Of a stretch of DNA of 64,000 nt, positions 54,719 through 64,000 are shown in pieces (positions within the stretch are counted from its first letter, which is position 1; each line of letters opens with the position of its first letter). The notes below the pieces were generated by a model. The model saw only the letters and a program-made list of their open reading frames with translations. It was not told the origin of the DNA and searched no databases. The stretch is from positions 1-64,000 of the forward strand of contig JAIOPV010000012.1 in NCBI GenBank assembly GCA_021413735.1. Reading direction: 5' to 3'. A program made the translations under genes and the position numbers. This stretch comes from Planctomycetota bacterium. GTDB lineage: Bacteria; Planctomycetota; Planctomycetia; Gemmatales; Gemmataceae.

Positions 54719-55885
54719 TTAACCACCCGCTACGAGGGCCCGTTCCAAGTCTGCGCGAAGGTCGGCAACATCCTCAATGCCGACGCTCAGGCGAATCAAC
54801 CCGTCGTCCACGCCGCGAGCCTCACGCACTTCCTTCGGAATGCTCGCGTGCGTCATCGTCGTGGGATGGCACACCAGCGACTCCACGCCGCCAAGACTTT
54901 CCGCGAGGCTGAACAGCTTCGTTCGCGTCAGGAATTGCTTCGCTGCCGGGATGCCGCCTTTCAGCTTCAACGAGATCATGCCACCGAAGTTCCGCATCTG
55001 CTTCGCTGCGACCGCGTGCCCCGGATGATCGGACAAACCTGGATAGTAGACCTTCGCCACAGAAGGATGCTTCGTCAGCCAGTTCGCCAGTGACACTGCG
55101 TTGTCACAGTGCCGATCCATCCGGATGGCCAGCGTTTTCAGGCCACGCAGCACAAGATACGAGTCGAACGGTCCCGGCACGCCACCGGCCGCGTTCTGGT
55201 AGAACTTGATCGGGTCCATCAGTTCCTTTGGCCCAACGATGCAACCGCCGACGACATCGGAGTGACCGCCAAGGTACTTCGTCGTGCTGTGAACGACGAG
55301 ATCGGCCCCGAGCTTGAGCGGCTGCTGAAGGTACGGCGACGCGAAGGTGTTATCGACCGCGAACTTCGCTCCGTGTTTGTGGGCGACCGCTGCGATGGCC
55401 GCGATGTCCAGGATTTGCAGCAGCGGATTCGTCGGCGTTTCGATCCACACGAGTTTCGTCTTCGGCGACATGATCGCTTCGAAGCCGGCTGGGCTTGGGT
55501 CGTCGGTGTAGCGTGCGGTCAGACCCCATGGCTTGAACACCTTGTCGAGCAGTCGGAAGGTGCCGCCGTACAGATCCGCAGATGCGACCACTTCATCGCC
55601 CGGACGCAGCAAAGCCGCGAACACCGCCGTGGTTGCCGCGAGTCCGGATGCGAAGGCCAGTCCGCGTTCACCTTCTTCGAGAGCGGCGAGAGCGGTTTCG
55701 AGCGCTGTGCGAGTGGGGTTGCCGCTGCGGCTGTATTCGTAGCCTTTGTGATCGCCGGGTGCTGCCTGTGTGTATGTGCTGGTCGCATAGATCGGCACGA
55801 CGGTCGCGCCGGTGGTGGGGTCGGCGTCCTGCCCCGCGTGGATCGCTCTCGTGCTGAATCCGGGTTTGGATGGCAGTTCTGCCAT
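54719..55885 (-). CDS. Cystathionine gamma-lyase/synthase-family PLP enzyme
   Basis: 388 residues. I chose the ATG at 55885: GGAGG lies eight bases upstream, whereas the ATG at 55891 is only two bases away from it. PLP lysine K203 (STTKYLGGHSD), YSRSGNPTRTALE, ASADLYGGTFRLL and the closing HPTTMTHASIPKEVREARGVDDGLIRLSVGIED place it in the Cys/Met metabolism family. Being 57 bp downstream of a cystathionine beta-synthase gene, it is best read as cystathionine gamma-lyase, completing homocysteine-to-cysteine conversion; a gamma-synthase role cannot be excluded. Confidence 0.92.
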   Translation of the reverse strand: MAELPSKPGFSTRAIHAGQDADPTTGATVVPIYATSTYTQAAPGDHKGYEYSRSGNPTRTALETALAALEEGERGLAFASGLAATTAVFAALLRPGDEVVASADLYGGTFRLLDKVFKPWGLTARYTDDPSPAGFEAIMSPKTKLVWIETPTNPLLQILDIAAIAAVAHKHGAKFAVDNTFASPYLQQPLKLGADLVVHSTTKYLGGHSDVVGGCIVGPKELMDPIKFYQNAAGGVPGPFDSYLVLRGLKTLAIRMDRHCDNAVSLANWLTKHPSVAKVYYPGLSDHPGHAVAAKQMRNFGGMISLKLKGGIPAAKQFLTRTKLFSLAESLGGVESLVCHPTTMTHASIPKEVREARGVDDGLIRLSVGIEDVADLRADLERALVAGG

Positions 55886-55942
55886 GAACATTTCCTCCTG
55901 TTATGGAATGCGGCTGCGCGAAGCCTCCTCGGTGACACCAGT

Positions 55943-57292
55943 CTACTTCACGCGGGCCTTGTCCCAATAGTGGATCAGGTCGATGCGAGTCACGATATCC
56001 ACAACCTTGCCTTCGCTCGTTGCCAGCACGCCGGTGTAACCTGCCAACAACAAACGATACGATTCGTCCAGATGCGTGTGAACGTCCATCACCGGCAGCG
56101 GGCGACCCATCACTTCGCTGATCGCCACCTGCGTCGGGTCTTTGCCGTCGTGCAAGATACGAGCCAGCGACACCTCCTGGACACTACCCACCGGTCGACC
56201 GCCTTCCATCACGGGAAGCTGTGAGATGCCGGTCGCTTCCATCAGTTGAATCGCCTGCTCGGCGTTCGCGTCGGGGGCAATGTGAACGAGTTTGCGTTCA
56301 CCACGTTTCTTCAGCAGATCGCCGACCGAATGCGCTGGCGGTTCCGCGAAACTCAGCTTGTTCGTCGAGAGCCAGTTGTCGTCGAAGAACTTGCTCAGGT
56401 AGTTGCGGCCGGTGTCGCAGCCGAGCGCGACCACAAGATGCCCTGAACCCAACCTCCGAGCGTAACGCAAAGCCGCCGCGACGTTCGTGCCGGTGCTGCC
56501 ACCGAGCAGCATCCCTTCACGACGAGCCAACTCGCGGGCCACATGAAACGACTCTGCATCGCTCACTCGCTCCCAGTCATCCACGTACTCGCTCGTGAAG
56601 GTCTTCGGCACGAAGTCTTCACCGATGCCTTCGACTTTCCACGGCTTCGGTGAGCCGCCCGACAGAATCGAGCCTTCTGGATCAGCACCGACAACCTTGA
56701 TGTTTGGGTTGCGTTCCTTCAGGTACTTCCCGACGCCGCTGACGGTGCCTCCCGTGCCGACGCCTGCCACGAACACCGTGATCTTGCCGCGTGTCTGATC
56801 CCAGATTTCGGGACCGGTCGTGCGGTAATGGCACTCGGGGTTTGAGAGGTTCGTGAACTGATTTGGTCGCCACGCTCCGGGGATCTCTCGCGAAAGTCGA
56901 TCCGCGACGCCGTTGTAGCTGTCCGGTGAATCGGGCGCGACGGCGGTTTGTGTGATGACCACTTCGGCCCCGTAGGCTTTCAGCAGGGCGATCTTCTCGT
57001 TCGACATTTTGTCGGGCAGCACGAAGATGCAGCGGTAGCCCTTCACGGCCGCGACCATCGCCAGCCCGACGCCCGTGTTGCCGGCGGTCGCTTCGATGAT
57101 GGTGCCGCCCGCACGGAGAAGCCCCTTCTGCTCGGCTTCCGCGATCATCGCCATCGCCACGCGATCCTTGACGCTGCCGCCCGGATTCTGCGACTCGACC
57201 TTGATCGCCACCTTTGCCTGAAGCCCACCGGTTACGCGGTTTAACAGCACAAGCGGCGTATGACCAACTGCTTCGAGGATGTTGTCGAGCAT
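55943..57292 (-). CDS. Cystathionine beta-synthase
   Basis: 449 residues from the ATG at 57292 (GGAG seven bases before); the frame runs to 57811 but overlaps nothing conserved. The catalytic part has ESQNPGGSVKDRVA with PLP K42, GNTGVGLAMVAA, and the phosphate loop GTGGT. Two C-terminal CBS domains (about 325-449) follow, as in true cystathionine beta-synthase. It condenses serine with homocysteine and, with the lyase downstream, forms the reverse transsulfuration pathway. Ligand regulation through the CBS domains is likely, as in other CBS enzymes. Confidence 0.92.
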   Translation of the reverse strand: MLDNILEAVGHTPLVLLNRVTGGLQAKVAIKVESQNPGGSVKDRVAMAMIAEAEQKGLLRAGGTIIEATAGNTGVGLAMVAAVKGYRCIFVLPDKMSNEKIALLKAYGAEVVITQTAVAPDSPDSYNGVADRLSREIPGAWRPNQFTNLSNPECHYRTTGPEIWDQTRGKITVFVAGVGTGGTVSGVGKYLKERNPNIKVVGADPEGSILSGGSPKPWKVEGIGEDFVPKTFTSEYVDDWERVSDAESFHVARELARREGMLLGGSTGTNVAAALRYARRLGSGHLVVALGCDTGRNYLSKFFDDNWLSTNKLSFAEPPAHSVGDLLKKRGERKLVHIAPDANAEQAIQLMEATGISQLPVMEGGRPVGSVQEVSLARILHDGKDPTQVAISEVMGRPLPVMDVHTHLDESYRLLLAGYTGVLATSEGKVVDIVTRIDLIHYWDKARVK

Positions 57293-57508
57293 CAGCAGGC
57301 TCCGGAGAGTGGTTGATGCTGTATTGTCCGCATGGTGGGTGTGTCTGGACAAGGCGAGATCGCCATGAACTGGAACCGGTGAATGTCGCGTTGAACCAGC
57401 ATTTCGGGAAAAGCACCAATTATCTGCCCGGAGTAGTGGCGTCACGGCGTTCCGTCTTCTACGTCTCCTACAGAGGCCAAACCCTTCTCTGCTGTCGTTA
57501 CGTGATCC

Positions 57509-58483
57509 ATGAGTTTGCCGAGCCAGACGGTCGCTCTGTTGCAGGCCGCACGGGATCTCGTGAAGAGTCTCCCGGCCGATGCTGTATTGCTGCTCACCGA
57601 AACGTCGGTGGACTGGGACGAGCTCACCCGCATGTTGACGGGCTGTAAGTTGTTCGTCGCTGCGGAGAACCCGGCGCTCACGAAGACTCTCCGCGAACGC
57701 GACGAGTGGACGGTGATCGACCTCGACCCCGAGCAGGTGCCGACGCAAGAGCGAATGAATTCGGCACTGCTGAAGGCGGTGTCGGAGAACCAGCTTCAAC
57801 CGGGGGCGCACATTGTCGCGCTTTACAACGGTATCGCCAGCTCAGACGCCGACGCCCCGGAACCGGTCGATAGCCTCAGCATCATTCACCTGGGCGAACA
57901 CCTCGAACGAATGACGGCCCAAGACCTCCGGGTGCTCGGCGATGCCGCTCCGATTGATGTGCTGCGAGCGGTGGTCGATCTCGCGACCGAGATTGGCCGC
58001 GAGGGCCGAGAAGGGCAACCGGTGGGAACCGTCCTCGTGGTCGGCGACACGCGGAAAGTGCTGAGCATGTCACGGTTCCAGAACTACAACCCGTTTCGCG
58101 GATACAGCCGAGCCGAACGCGACATTCGCAACCGCGATGTGCGTGAGCAGATCAAGGAGATCGCGAAACTCGACGGGGCAATTCTCATCGGACGAGATGG
58201 CATCGCCGAGGCGGCTTGTCTTCACCTGAACCCGCGGGTGGAAGGCGTCAGTCTGCGGAAGGGCTTCGGCAGCCGACACATGGCCGCGGCCGGGATCAGC
58301 AAGGCAACGGCTGCCGTGGCGTTCGCGGTGAGTCAGTCGTCGGGGTCGGTGCGGGTGTTTCAGCGGGGCGACGAAGTGCTGCACATCGAACCGCTTGCGA
58401 GGCCGCACGTCTGGCAGCCGTTCAAGCTCGAAGCACAGGAACCGCCGGAGAACCCAGGTATCGCCAACGGCGACGCCGAGTAG
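57509..58483 (+). CDS. Diadenylate cyclase (DacZ-like), c-di-AMP synthase
   Basis: 324 residues. The C-terminal part has the DAC-domain hallmarks DGA (222-224) and, 34 residues later, RH (256-257: GSRHMAAAGIS), followed by AVSQSSGSVRVF. In most DACs the second motif is RHR; here the last residue is Met258. Residues 1-170 (ADAVLLLTETS, LFVAAENPALTKTLRERD, HIVALYNG) resemble the pyruvate-kinase C-terminal alpha/beta domain, giving the architecture of archaeal DacZ. It should make c-di-AMP from ATP. It is divergent from CBS and converges on the cyclo-ligase with a 3-bp gap. Confidence 0.82.
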   Translation: MSLPSQTVALLQAARDLVKSLPADAVLLLTETSVDWDELTRMLTGCKLFVAAENPALTKTLRERDEWTVIDLDPEQVPTQERMNSALLKAVSENQLQPGAHIVALYNGIASSDADAPEPVDSLSIIHLGEHLERMTAQDLRVLGDAAPIDVLRAVVDLATEIGREGREGQPVGTVLVVGDTRKVLSMSRFQNYNPFRGYSRAERDIRNRDVREQIKEIAKLDGAILIGRDGIAEAACLHLNPRVEGVSLRKGFGSRHMAAAGISKATAAVAFAVSQSSGSVRVFQRGDEVLHIEPLARPHVWQPFKLEAQEPPENPGIANGDAE

Positions 58484-58486
58484 CGA

Positions 58487-59104
58487 TCAGTTCCGACCTT
58501 TGCCTCGGAGCGTGCGATTTTCGGTCAGCACGAGATCCATGTACACATCGTGCGACGACACGGGAATCTCGTCGAAGATCTGGCAGTCGAACGCCATTCC
58601 CACGAGTTGAGCGTCTCGGCGAGCGTTGGCCAGTAAGCGATCGTAGTAGCCCTTGCCCTGCCCCATGCGGCCGCCGTGCGGGTCGAACGCGGTGCCGGGC
58701 ACCATCACCAAGTCGAGTTCCTCCGCCTGAATCAACTTCGTCGGAAGCAGACGCAACTCAGCATTCGGCTCCAGAATCTTGTACGCTCCTTCGACCAACT
58801 CGCTCATGTCTTCGAGCAGGAAAAGTTCGAGCGTGTTCGTTTCCACGATGCACCACGGCACCACGACTCGCTTGCGGTGTGTGAGGGCTTGCGGAAGCGT
58901 GTGCCTCGTTCGGACTTCGCTGCCCGCATCGACGTACCACATCACCGTTTTCGCGTCGGCATACGCGGGCAACGCGGTGAACTTATCGCAGATCAGCCGG
59001 CTCACCTCGTCCTTGTTCTTCTGGGCGACTCGGTTCTTCCGGGCCTGCTCGCGAATGGCGGCTTTGCGTGATTGCGGGTCATTCGGAACGGTCGGTTCGG
59101 GCAT
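58487..59104 (-). CDS. 5-formyltetrahydrofolate cyclo-ligase
   Basis: 205 residues from the ATG at 59104 (GGAG seven bases upstream). The family motif GRMGQGKGYYDRLLA near the C-terminus, plus VMWYVDAGSEV, KRVVVPWC and MVPGTAFDPHG, define the 5-FCL/MTHFS enzyme that converts 5-formyl-THF to methenyl-THF with ATP. It is cytoplasmic, in folate salvage. It lies convergent with the diadenylate cyclase. Confidence 0.95.
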   Translation of the reverse strand: MPEPTVPNDPQSRKAAIREQARKNRVAQKNKDEVSRLICDKFTALPAYADAKTVMWYVDAGSEVRTRHTLPQALTHRKRVVVPWCIVETNTLELFLLEDMSELVEGAYKILEPNAELRLLPTKLIQAEELDLVMVPGTAFDPHGGRMGQGKGYYDRLLANARRDAQLVGMAFDCQIFDEIPVSSHDVYMDLVLTENRTLRGKGRN

Positions 59105-59177
59105 GCGTGGACTCCAATTCGGGATACGCAAAATGTACCGTTTAGATGCCCTACGGACATCCAGAATGAACGCCCGT

Positions 59178-59199
59178 TGAGTATAATTCACTTACTCAA
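59178..59199 (+). promoter_or_regulatory. Promoter-like -10 within an inverted repeat
   Basis: TTGAGTA (59178-59184) and TACTCAA (59193-59199) are inverted arms, and TATAAT at 59182-59187 overlaps the left arm. It lies 35-55 bp upstream of the SWIM gene. This could be a repressor-controlled promoter. Confidence 0.4.
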
Positions 59200-59233
59200 A
59201 ACCAACCAATCCCAATCGCAAAAGGAGCGAGCC

Positions 59234-59587
59234 GTGGCCGCTACGCCTGCGTCTTCGTTCACCCTCATCACCATGATGCTACCGGGACCGGATCGCAAGC
59301 GAGTTCCGAGCCCATACCACTTTCGGGTGACGTACCGAAACCCGAATACGGGCGAGCCAGGCTGCGTCGCAACCTGGGAAGTGCGAGGCGGTCGCGACGA
59401 GTACCAGATTTCACTGGAACGCAGCGACGCAGCCGAGATGATCTGGCACTGCACCTGCCCCGATGCGGTGTATCACGCCGAGTATCGGCACCATTGCGGG
59501 TGCAAGCACGTTCAGGGTTTGAAGCAAATCTACGAGACGCTTGGCAACCAGCCCGCGCGGCGTCAACCCGCACGAGCCGTTGCGTGA
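59234..59587 (+). CDS. Small SWIM zinc-finger protein (GTG start)
   Basis: 117 residues if it starts at the GTG at 59234, which has AAAGGAG six bases before; a longer ATG frame overlaps the cyclo-ligase start and lacks support. Near the end, C73-x-C75-x14-C90-x-H92 is a SWIM-type zinc finger. The rest (FRVTYRNPNTGEPGCVATWEVRGGRD) is beta-like. SWIM domains bind DNA or proteins in SWI2/SNF2 and transposase contexts; here the domain is almost alone. Function unknown. It converges on carB with a 10-bp gap. Confidence 0.78.
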   Translation: MAATPASSFTLITMMLPGPDRKRVPSPYHFRVTYRNPNTGEPGCVATWEVRGGRDEYQISLERSDAAEMIWHCTCPDAVYHAEYRHHCGCKHVQGLKQIYETLGNQPARRQPARAVA

Positions 59588-59597
59588 TCGGTGAGCG

Positions 59598-62500
59598 TTA
59601 AACCGACGTTGGGAACCGATCCTGGAGCGCGACGACCGTCAATTCGCGTTCCTTCAGCGCTCGACACGCCTCTGCTGCGGCCTGGGCTGCCGACAACGTC
59701 GTGATGCACGTCACGCGATTCGCAACCGCCTCTGCTCGAATCTTCCCTTCGTCGCTCGAACTGCCGCGACCGCTCGGCGTGTTGATGATGAGCGCCACCT
59801 GACCATTCTTCATGAAGTCGATCAGATTCGGTCGCCCCTCGGCAATCTTCGGCACTTCCTCCACCTTCACGCCATTCTGAACGAGTACGCGAGCGGTACC
59901 GCGAGTCGCGATCAGCCGGAAACCCATATCGGCGAATGTGCGGGCAATCGGCACCACCGCTAACTTGTCACGTTCGGCGACCGAGATGAACACCGTTCCC
60001 GACGACGGCAGCGGCGCACTCGCGGCCATCTGCGACTTCGCGAACGCCATCGGCATCGAGTCGTCAATGCCCATCACTTCGCCCGTCGACTTCATTTCCG
60101 GCCCGAGGATGATGTCCACGCCGGGGAACTTGTTGAACGGGAACACGCTCTCCTTGATCGAGTAGTGTTTCGGTACGACCTCATCCTTCACGTTCAGTTC
60201 GTCGAGCGTCTTGCCAACCATCACGAGCGCCGCGAGGCGTGCCAGCGGAACACCCGTCGCCTTCGACACGAACGGAATCGTGCGGCTCGCTCGTGGGTTC
60301 GCTTCGAGGATGTAAACGTCTTGTGTGCCGTCGGCCTTCGGAGCCAGCACCGCGAACTGAATGTTCATCAACCCCTTCACGTTCAACGCGGTTGCCAGCT
60401 TGCGAGCCTGAACCTTGATGTCTTCCACGACCGCCGATTGCAGCGAGTGCGGCGGAATCACGCACGCTGAGTCGCCGGAGTGAATGCCGGCCTCTTCGAT
60501 GTGCTGCATGACGCCACCGATCACCGTGCGGTGGCCGTCGCTGAGGCAATCGACATCGACCTCCGTCGCATTCTCCAAGAACTGGTCGATGAGCACGGGT
60601 CGTTGCGGCGACAGATCAGGCTCGACGCGGGTCATGTACGCGGTGAGTTCTTCCTCGGTGTACACGATCTTCATGTCGCGACCGCCGAGCACGAAACTCG
60701 GTCGTACCAGAATCGGAAAGCCGATTCGTCGCGCGACTCGCAACGCCTCGGCACGTTCGACGGCGGTGCCGTTCGCGGGTTGCTTCAGTCCAAGTTCCGT
60801 GATGAGCTTGGCGAACTTGCCGCGATCCTCAGCGACTTCGATGTTATCGACGCTCGTGCCGATGATCGGAACGCCGTTGATTTCCAGGGCTTTTGCGAGG
60901 TTTAGCGGGGTCTGGCCGCCGAACTGAACGATCGTTCCTTCCGGCTTCATACGGTCGTGGATGTTGAGCACGTCTTCGACCGTCAGCGGCTCGAAGAACA
61001 GGTGATCCGATGTGTCGTAGTCGGTGCTGACCGTCTCCGGGTTCGAGTTCACCATGATGACTTCGTAACCCGCCGCACGCAGGGCGAACGCCGCTTGCAC
61101 GCAGCAGTAGTCGAACTCGATCCCCTGGCCGATGCGGTTAGGGCCACCGCCAAGGATCATGATGCGTGGCTTGCCCGTAGACGGACGAACCTCATCCTCC
61201 CCGCGACCGATCACTGACGACTGAGAACTGACAACTCCCCGTTCGTAGGTGCTGTAGTAGTACGGCGTGAACGCCTCGAACTCGGCGGCGCAAGTGTCCA
61301 CGCTCTTGAACACCGCTTCGATGCCGAACTCCTTGCGGACACGGCGAACGTCGGTTTCGGAGCAGTCCCACAGGAACGCAAGTTGACGATCCACGAAGCC
61401 GTTTTGCTTCGCCTTCAGGATCAGTTCTGGAGAAGCCTTCTCAAGCGAACCGCACTCGCGAAGTTCGTCTTCCATCTTCACAAGATCGTGAATCGCGTGC
61501 AGAAACCACGGGTCGATCTTCGTGCGAGCGAAGATATCCTCAACGCTCATGCCTTCCTTGAATGCGTAGCGAATGTACCAGATCCGCTCCGAATTCGGGG
61601 TCGCGAGCTTGTACGTGATTTCTTCGTGCGGCGGCTGGCGCGTCGTTCCCCAGCGGTCGCGCTTGTCGCAACCGAGGCCGAAGCGACCGACTTCCAACCC
61701 TCGCAGCGCCTTCTGAAGCGACTCCTTGAAAGTCCGGCCGATCGCCATCGTTTCGCCGACCGACTTCATTTGCGTGGTCAGCACCGGGTTCGCTTCGGGG
61801 AACTTCTCGAACGCGAACCTCGGCACCTTCGTCACGACATAGTCAATGGTCGGCTCGAAGCACGCAGACAGGAACTGCCCGCCGGTCTTCTTCTCTCCCC
61901 CCATTCCCCGTGGCGTGGTGATGTCGTTGCTCAACTCGTCGAGCGTGAAACCGACTGCCAACTTCGCGGCGATCTTCGCGATGGGGAAACCCGTGGCCTT
62001 CGACGCCAGCGCCGAGGAGCGGCTGACACGCGGGTTCATCTCGATCACGATCATCCGCCCATCGACCGGGTTTGTCGCGAACTGGATGTTGCTGCCGCCC
62101 GTTTCGACGCCGATCTCGCGAATGATGATCTTCGCGGCGTCACGCATTCGCTGGTATTCCTTGTCACTCAGGGTCTGCGTCGGCGCCACCGTGATGCTGT
62201 CGCCGGTGTGAACGCCCATCGGGTCGAGGTTCTCGATCGAACACACGATGATGACGTTGTCGGCCTTGTCGCGCACCACTTCCAGTTCGTATTCCTTCCA
62301 GCCGATCACGGACTCTTCGACAAGCACTTCACCCACTGGAGAGAGGTCGATCCCCTTCGTGATGATCTCGATGAACTCTTCACGGTTGTACGCGATGCCG
62401 CCTCCGCTGCCACCCATCGTGAAACTCGGCCGCAACACGCAGGGTAATCCCACCTGCGTGAGGGCGTCCAACGCCTCTGCCAGCGACCGCACGACGAGCG

Positions 62501-62936
62501 ATTTCGGCACACCAAGGCCGATCTTAACCATTGCGTCCTTGAACTTCTGGCGATCCTCGGCCTTGTCGATGACGTCGGCCTTCGCGCCGATCATCTCGAC
62601 GCCGTACTTCTCCAGAACCTTGTGCTTCACAAGGTCCATCGCGGTGTTGAGGGCCGTTTGACCGCCGAGCGTTGGCAGCAGGGCGTCGGGCCGTTCCTTC
62701 GCGATGATCTTCTCGACGACCTGCCAGGTGATTGGCTCGATATAAGTGCGATCTGCCGTTTCGGGGTCGGTCATGATCGTCGCCGGGTTGGAATTCACCA
62801 GGACGACCGAATACCCCTCCTCGCGGAGCGCTTTGCACGCCTGGGTTCCGGAATAGTCGAATTCACACGCTTGCCCGATGATAATGGGTCCGGACCCGAT
62901 GAGCAGGATTTTCTTGATGTCGGTTCGCTTCGGCAT
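59598..62936 (-). CDS. carB: Carbamoyl-phosphate synthase large subunit
   Basis: 1112 residues from the ATG at 62936. Two ATP-grasp synthase halves: the first begins [30 protein letters not shown], the second [19 protein letters not shown]. The C-terminal MGS-like domain is [19 protein letters not shown]. It makes carbamoyl phosphate from bicarbonate, ATP and glutamine nitrogen, with CarA (not in the window), for arginine and pyrimidine synthesis. The linker between halves holds an unusual insertion (about residues 565-580) coded by a repeat-like sequence. It is divergent from the terminal lipoprotein gene. Confidence 0.98.
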   Translation of the reverse strand: MPKRTDIKKILLIGSGPIIIGQACEFDYSGTQACKALREEGYSVVLVNSNPATIMTDPETADRTYIEPITWQVVEKIIAKERPDALLPTLGGQTALNTAMDLVKHKVLEKYGVEMIGAKADVIDKAEDRQKFKDAMVKIGLGVPKSLVVRSLAEALDALTQVGLPCVLRPSFTMGGSGGGIAYNREEFIEIITKGIDLSPVGEVLVEESVIGWKEYELEVVRDKADNVIIVCSIENLDPMGVHTGDSITVAPTQTLSDKEYQRMRDAAKIIIREIGVETGGSNIQFATNPVDGRMIVIEMNPRVSRSSALASKATGFPIAKIAAKLAVGFTLDELSNDITTPRGMGGEKKTGGQFLSACFEPTIDYVVTKVPRFAFEKFPEANPVLTTQMKSVGETMAIGRTFKESLQKALRGLEVGRFGLGCDKRDRWGTTRQPPHEEITYKLATPNSERIWYIRYAFKEGMSVEDIFARTKIDPWFLHAIHDLVKMEDELRECGSLEKASPELILKAKQNGFVDRQLAFLWDCSETDVRRVRKEFGIEAVFKSVDTCAAEFEAFTPYYYSTYERGVVSSQSSVIGRGEDEVRPSTGKPRIMILGGGPNRIGQGIEFDYCCVQAAFALRAAGYEVIMVNSNPETVSTDYDTSDHLFFEPLTVEDVLNIHDRMKPEGTIVQFGGQTPLNLAKALEINGVPIIGTSVDNIEVAEDRGKFAKLITELGLKQPANGTAVERAEALRVARRIGFPILVRPSFVLGGRDMKIVYTEEELTAYMTRVEPDLSPQRPVLIDQFLENATEVDVDCLSDGHRTVIGGVMQHIEEAGIHSGDSACVIPPHSLQSAVVEDIKVQARKLATALNVKGLMNIQFAVLAPKADGTQDVYILEANPRASRTIPFVSKATGVPLARLAALVMVGKTLDELNVKDEVVPKHYSIKESVFPFNKFPGVDIILGPEMKSTGEVMGIDDSMPMAFAKSQMAASAPLPSSGTVFISVAERDKLAVVPIARTFADMGFRLIATRGTARVLVQNGVKVEEVPKIAEGRPNLIDFMKNGQVALIINTPSGRGSSSDEGKIRAEAVANRVTCITTLSAAQAAAEACRALKERELTVVALQDRFPTSV
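61211..61236. repeat. CTGACGACTGAGAACTGACA repeat-like tract inside carB
   Basis: A run of ACTGA/CTGAC units encodes part of the inter-half linker of CarB ([10 protein letters not shown] on the minus strand). It looks like a short intergenic-type repeat that inserted in frame. Confidence 0.5.
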
Positions 62937-63088
62937 AGTCGTTTCGTGAGCTAGTACAGACTCGGGGCAGCGCAAACTCCGAGTAACTTATGAACGGTGG
63001 CCGCTGCCACCAAGGGTCCGGCGAATACTGGAAGTCGCAAGGGGATCGGGTAGCATGTCGCAGTGCGCCCTACCCGGAGAATCCAACC

Positions 63089-63985
63089 ATGTTTCGGCAA
63101 CTCGTCACTCTCACCGTTCTCGTCGCGATGACTGTTGGATGTTCCAAGGGCGACATGCCCAGTGGTGATCCGAACAACCCCGGACCGGTCGAGGTAACCG
63201 ATCCGAATGCGACTTACACCATCAAACTCCGGGACCAACAGACCGGCGACAAAACCGACATCGTGAAAACACGCAGCGGTTCCATGAGCGCGACGACCGC
63301 CAACGCGACGACGACCGTGAAAGAAAAATCGAAGTTCGAGTACACCGAAAGTGTGATTGAAACGGCTCCCGGCGAGCCGCGACCCACGAAGGTGAGCCGC
63401 GCTTACAAGGTCGCCGAGAAGGCCGATCAGAAGGGCGACATGCACAACCTTTCCTACGCCGCAAAGACGGTGACCATCGAGAAGTACGCAAAGGGCTACA
63501 AGATCACTGCCGACGGGAAATCCTTGCCCGTTCAGGAACAGGTCGAACTGGGTGACGATATCGCGGGTGGCCGCGGAAACTTCGACGGGATGCTTCCGAA
63601 ATCGGCTGTTAAGGTTGGCGAGGAATGGACGGTTGACATCGCGGCAGTCAAGGGAATCTCGGGGAAGATGCCGTTCGAGTACCACAAGGAAAAGAGCAAG
63701 ATCACGGGCAAACTGGTCCGTGCGTACAAGAAGGACGGTCAGCAGTGGGGTGTGATCGACTGGAAGATCGCGTTGGTCTTCGACACGCACGCCCCGAACG
63801 GATCGCCGATCCGAGGCTCGCTGCCTTCCCAGATGATTTACGACACCGTGATTGATGGGTCAGCTCGGGCCGGCACGCTCAAGATCACGATGAACGGCAG
63901 CATCGACCATCGCGACGCTCTCGGTCACGAGGTGAAGATGACGATTGAGGGAGTGCAGGAGCAAACCTTCACGCCCGTGAAGTAA
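63089..63985 (+). CDS. Hypothetical lipoprotein
   Basis: 298 residues from the ATG at 63089 (GGAGA about ten bases upstream). The signal ends in MTVGC, a lipobox with Cys18. The mature part is beta-rich, with a region DGMLPKSAVKVGEEWTVD and a repeated pattern of charged strands, like DUF6263-type envelope proteins; the assignment is tentative. It is divergent from carB and is the last complete gene of the window. Confidence 0.75.
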   Translation: MFRQLVTLTVLVAMTVGCSKGDMPSGDPNNPGPVEVTDPNATYTIKLRDQQTGDKTDIVKTRSGSMSATTANATTTVKEKSKFEYTESVIETAPGEPRPTKVSRAYKVAEKADQKGDMHNLSYAAKTVTIEKYAKGYKITADGKSLPVQEQVELGDDIAGGRGNFDGMLPKSAVKVGEEWTVDIAAVKGISGKMPFEYHKEKSKITGKLVRAYKKDGQQWGVIDWKIALVFDTHAPNGSPIRGSLPSQMIYDTVIDGSARAGTLKITMNGSIDHRDALGHEVKMTIEGVQEQTFTPVK

Positions 63986-64000
63986 CGGTTCCGATATCCG

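Noticed and set aside
62951..63790. 279-residue minus-strand open frame
   Set aside because: It is antisense to the lipoprotein gene that has a lipobox and RBS.

Overview
The window looks like chromosomal DNA of a planctomycete, most likely a Gemmata-like member of the Gemmataceae. The evidence is the set of family signatures: three DUF1559 pilin-like proteins, two DUF1501 proteins (one beside a PSD1/DUF1549/DUF1553 cytochrome-type protein), ECF sigma factors paired with Ser/Thr kinases, several small lipoproteins with carboxypeptidase-regulatory-like folds, and a high-GC sequence. The genus is an inference. I see no rRNA operon, intact insertion sequence, CRISPR array or replication origin.

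Layout. 1-2029 (-) is the N-terminal part of a poly-HAMP sensor protein that runs off the left edge. 2.3-11.3 kb holds mostly exported hydrolases and surface proteins (CehA/McbA-like, DUF1501, alpha/beta hydrolase, LamG/DUF1080-like), a DUF58 protein, an Uma2-type protein and glycerol kinase. 11.5-18.4 kb has a large VWA protein and a divergent ECF sigma / WD40-kinase pair. 18.4-25 kb holds a DUF1559/lipoprotein pair, the PSD1-DUF1501 operon and an exported EEP-family hydrolase. 25.2-29.9 kb (-) contains a second ECF sigma, a kinase with an anti-sigma-type zinc motif at its N-terminus, an AT-enriched unknown gene, and a DUF1559 protein. It is followed by a decayed tyrosine integrase next to tRNA-Gly(GCC).

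30.7-48.8 kb holds rpe, a CapA-like protein, an Mpo1-like protein, a TolC-family exporter, an LCCL protein, a glycerate dehydrogenase, a proline-rich envelope protein, a PilZ protein, a P450/acyltransferase pair, a PHP protein, a third DUF1559 with its lipoprotein, glycerate 2-kinase and a FlgI-like lipoprotein. 49-64 kb is more core: SMC, RidA, an amidohydrolase, the reverse transsulfuration pair (CBS and cystathionine lyase), a diadenylate cyclase of DacZ-like architecture, 5-formyl-THF cyclo-ligase, a SWIM protein, carB and a lipoprotein.

Most genes form short co-directional runs separated by strong palindromes. Several of these hairpins share one core (GCCGCTTGCGGCG), so they form a dispersed repeat family that may also act as terminators. 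Signalling is over-represented: the sensor kinase fragment, two ECF/kinase systems, a PilZ domain (c-di-GMP) and a c-di-AMP synthase. The most unusual regions are the 25-30.5 kb sigma/kinase block with its integrase relic, the DacZ-like cyclase, the P450/acyltransferase unit and the FlgI-like protein away from flagellar genes.
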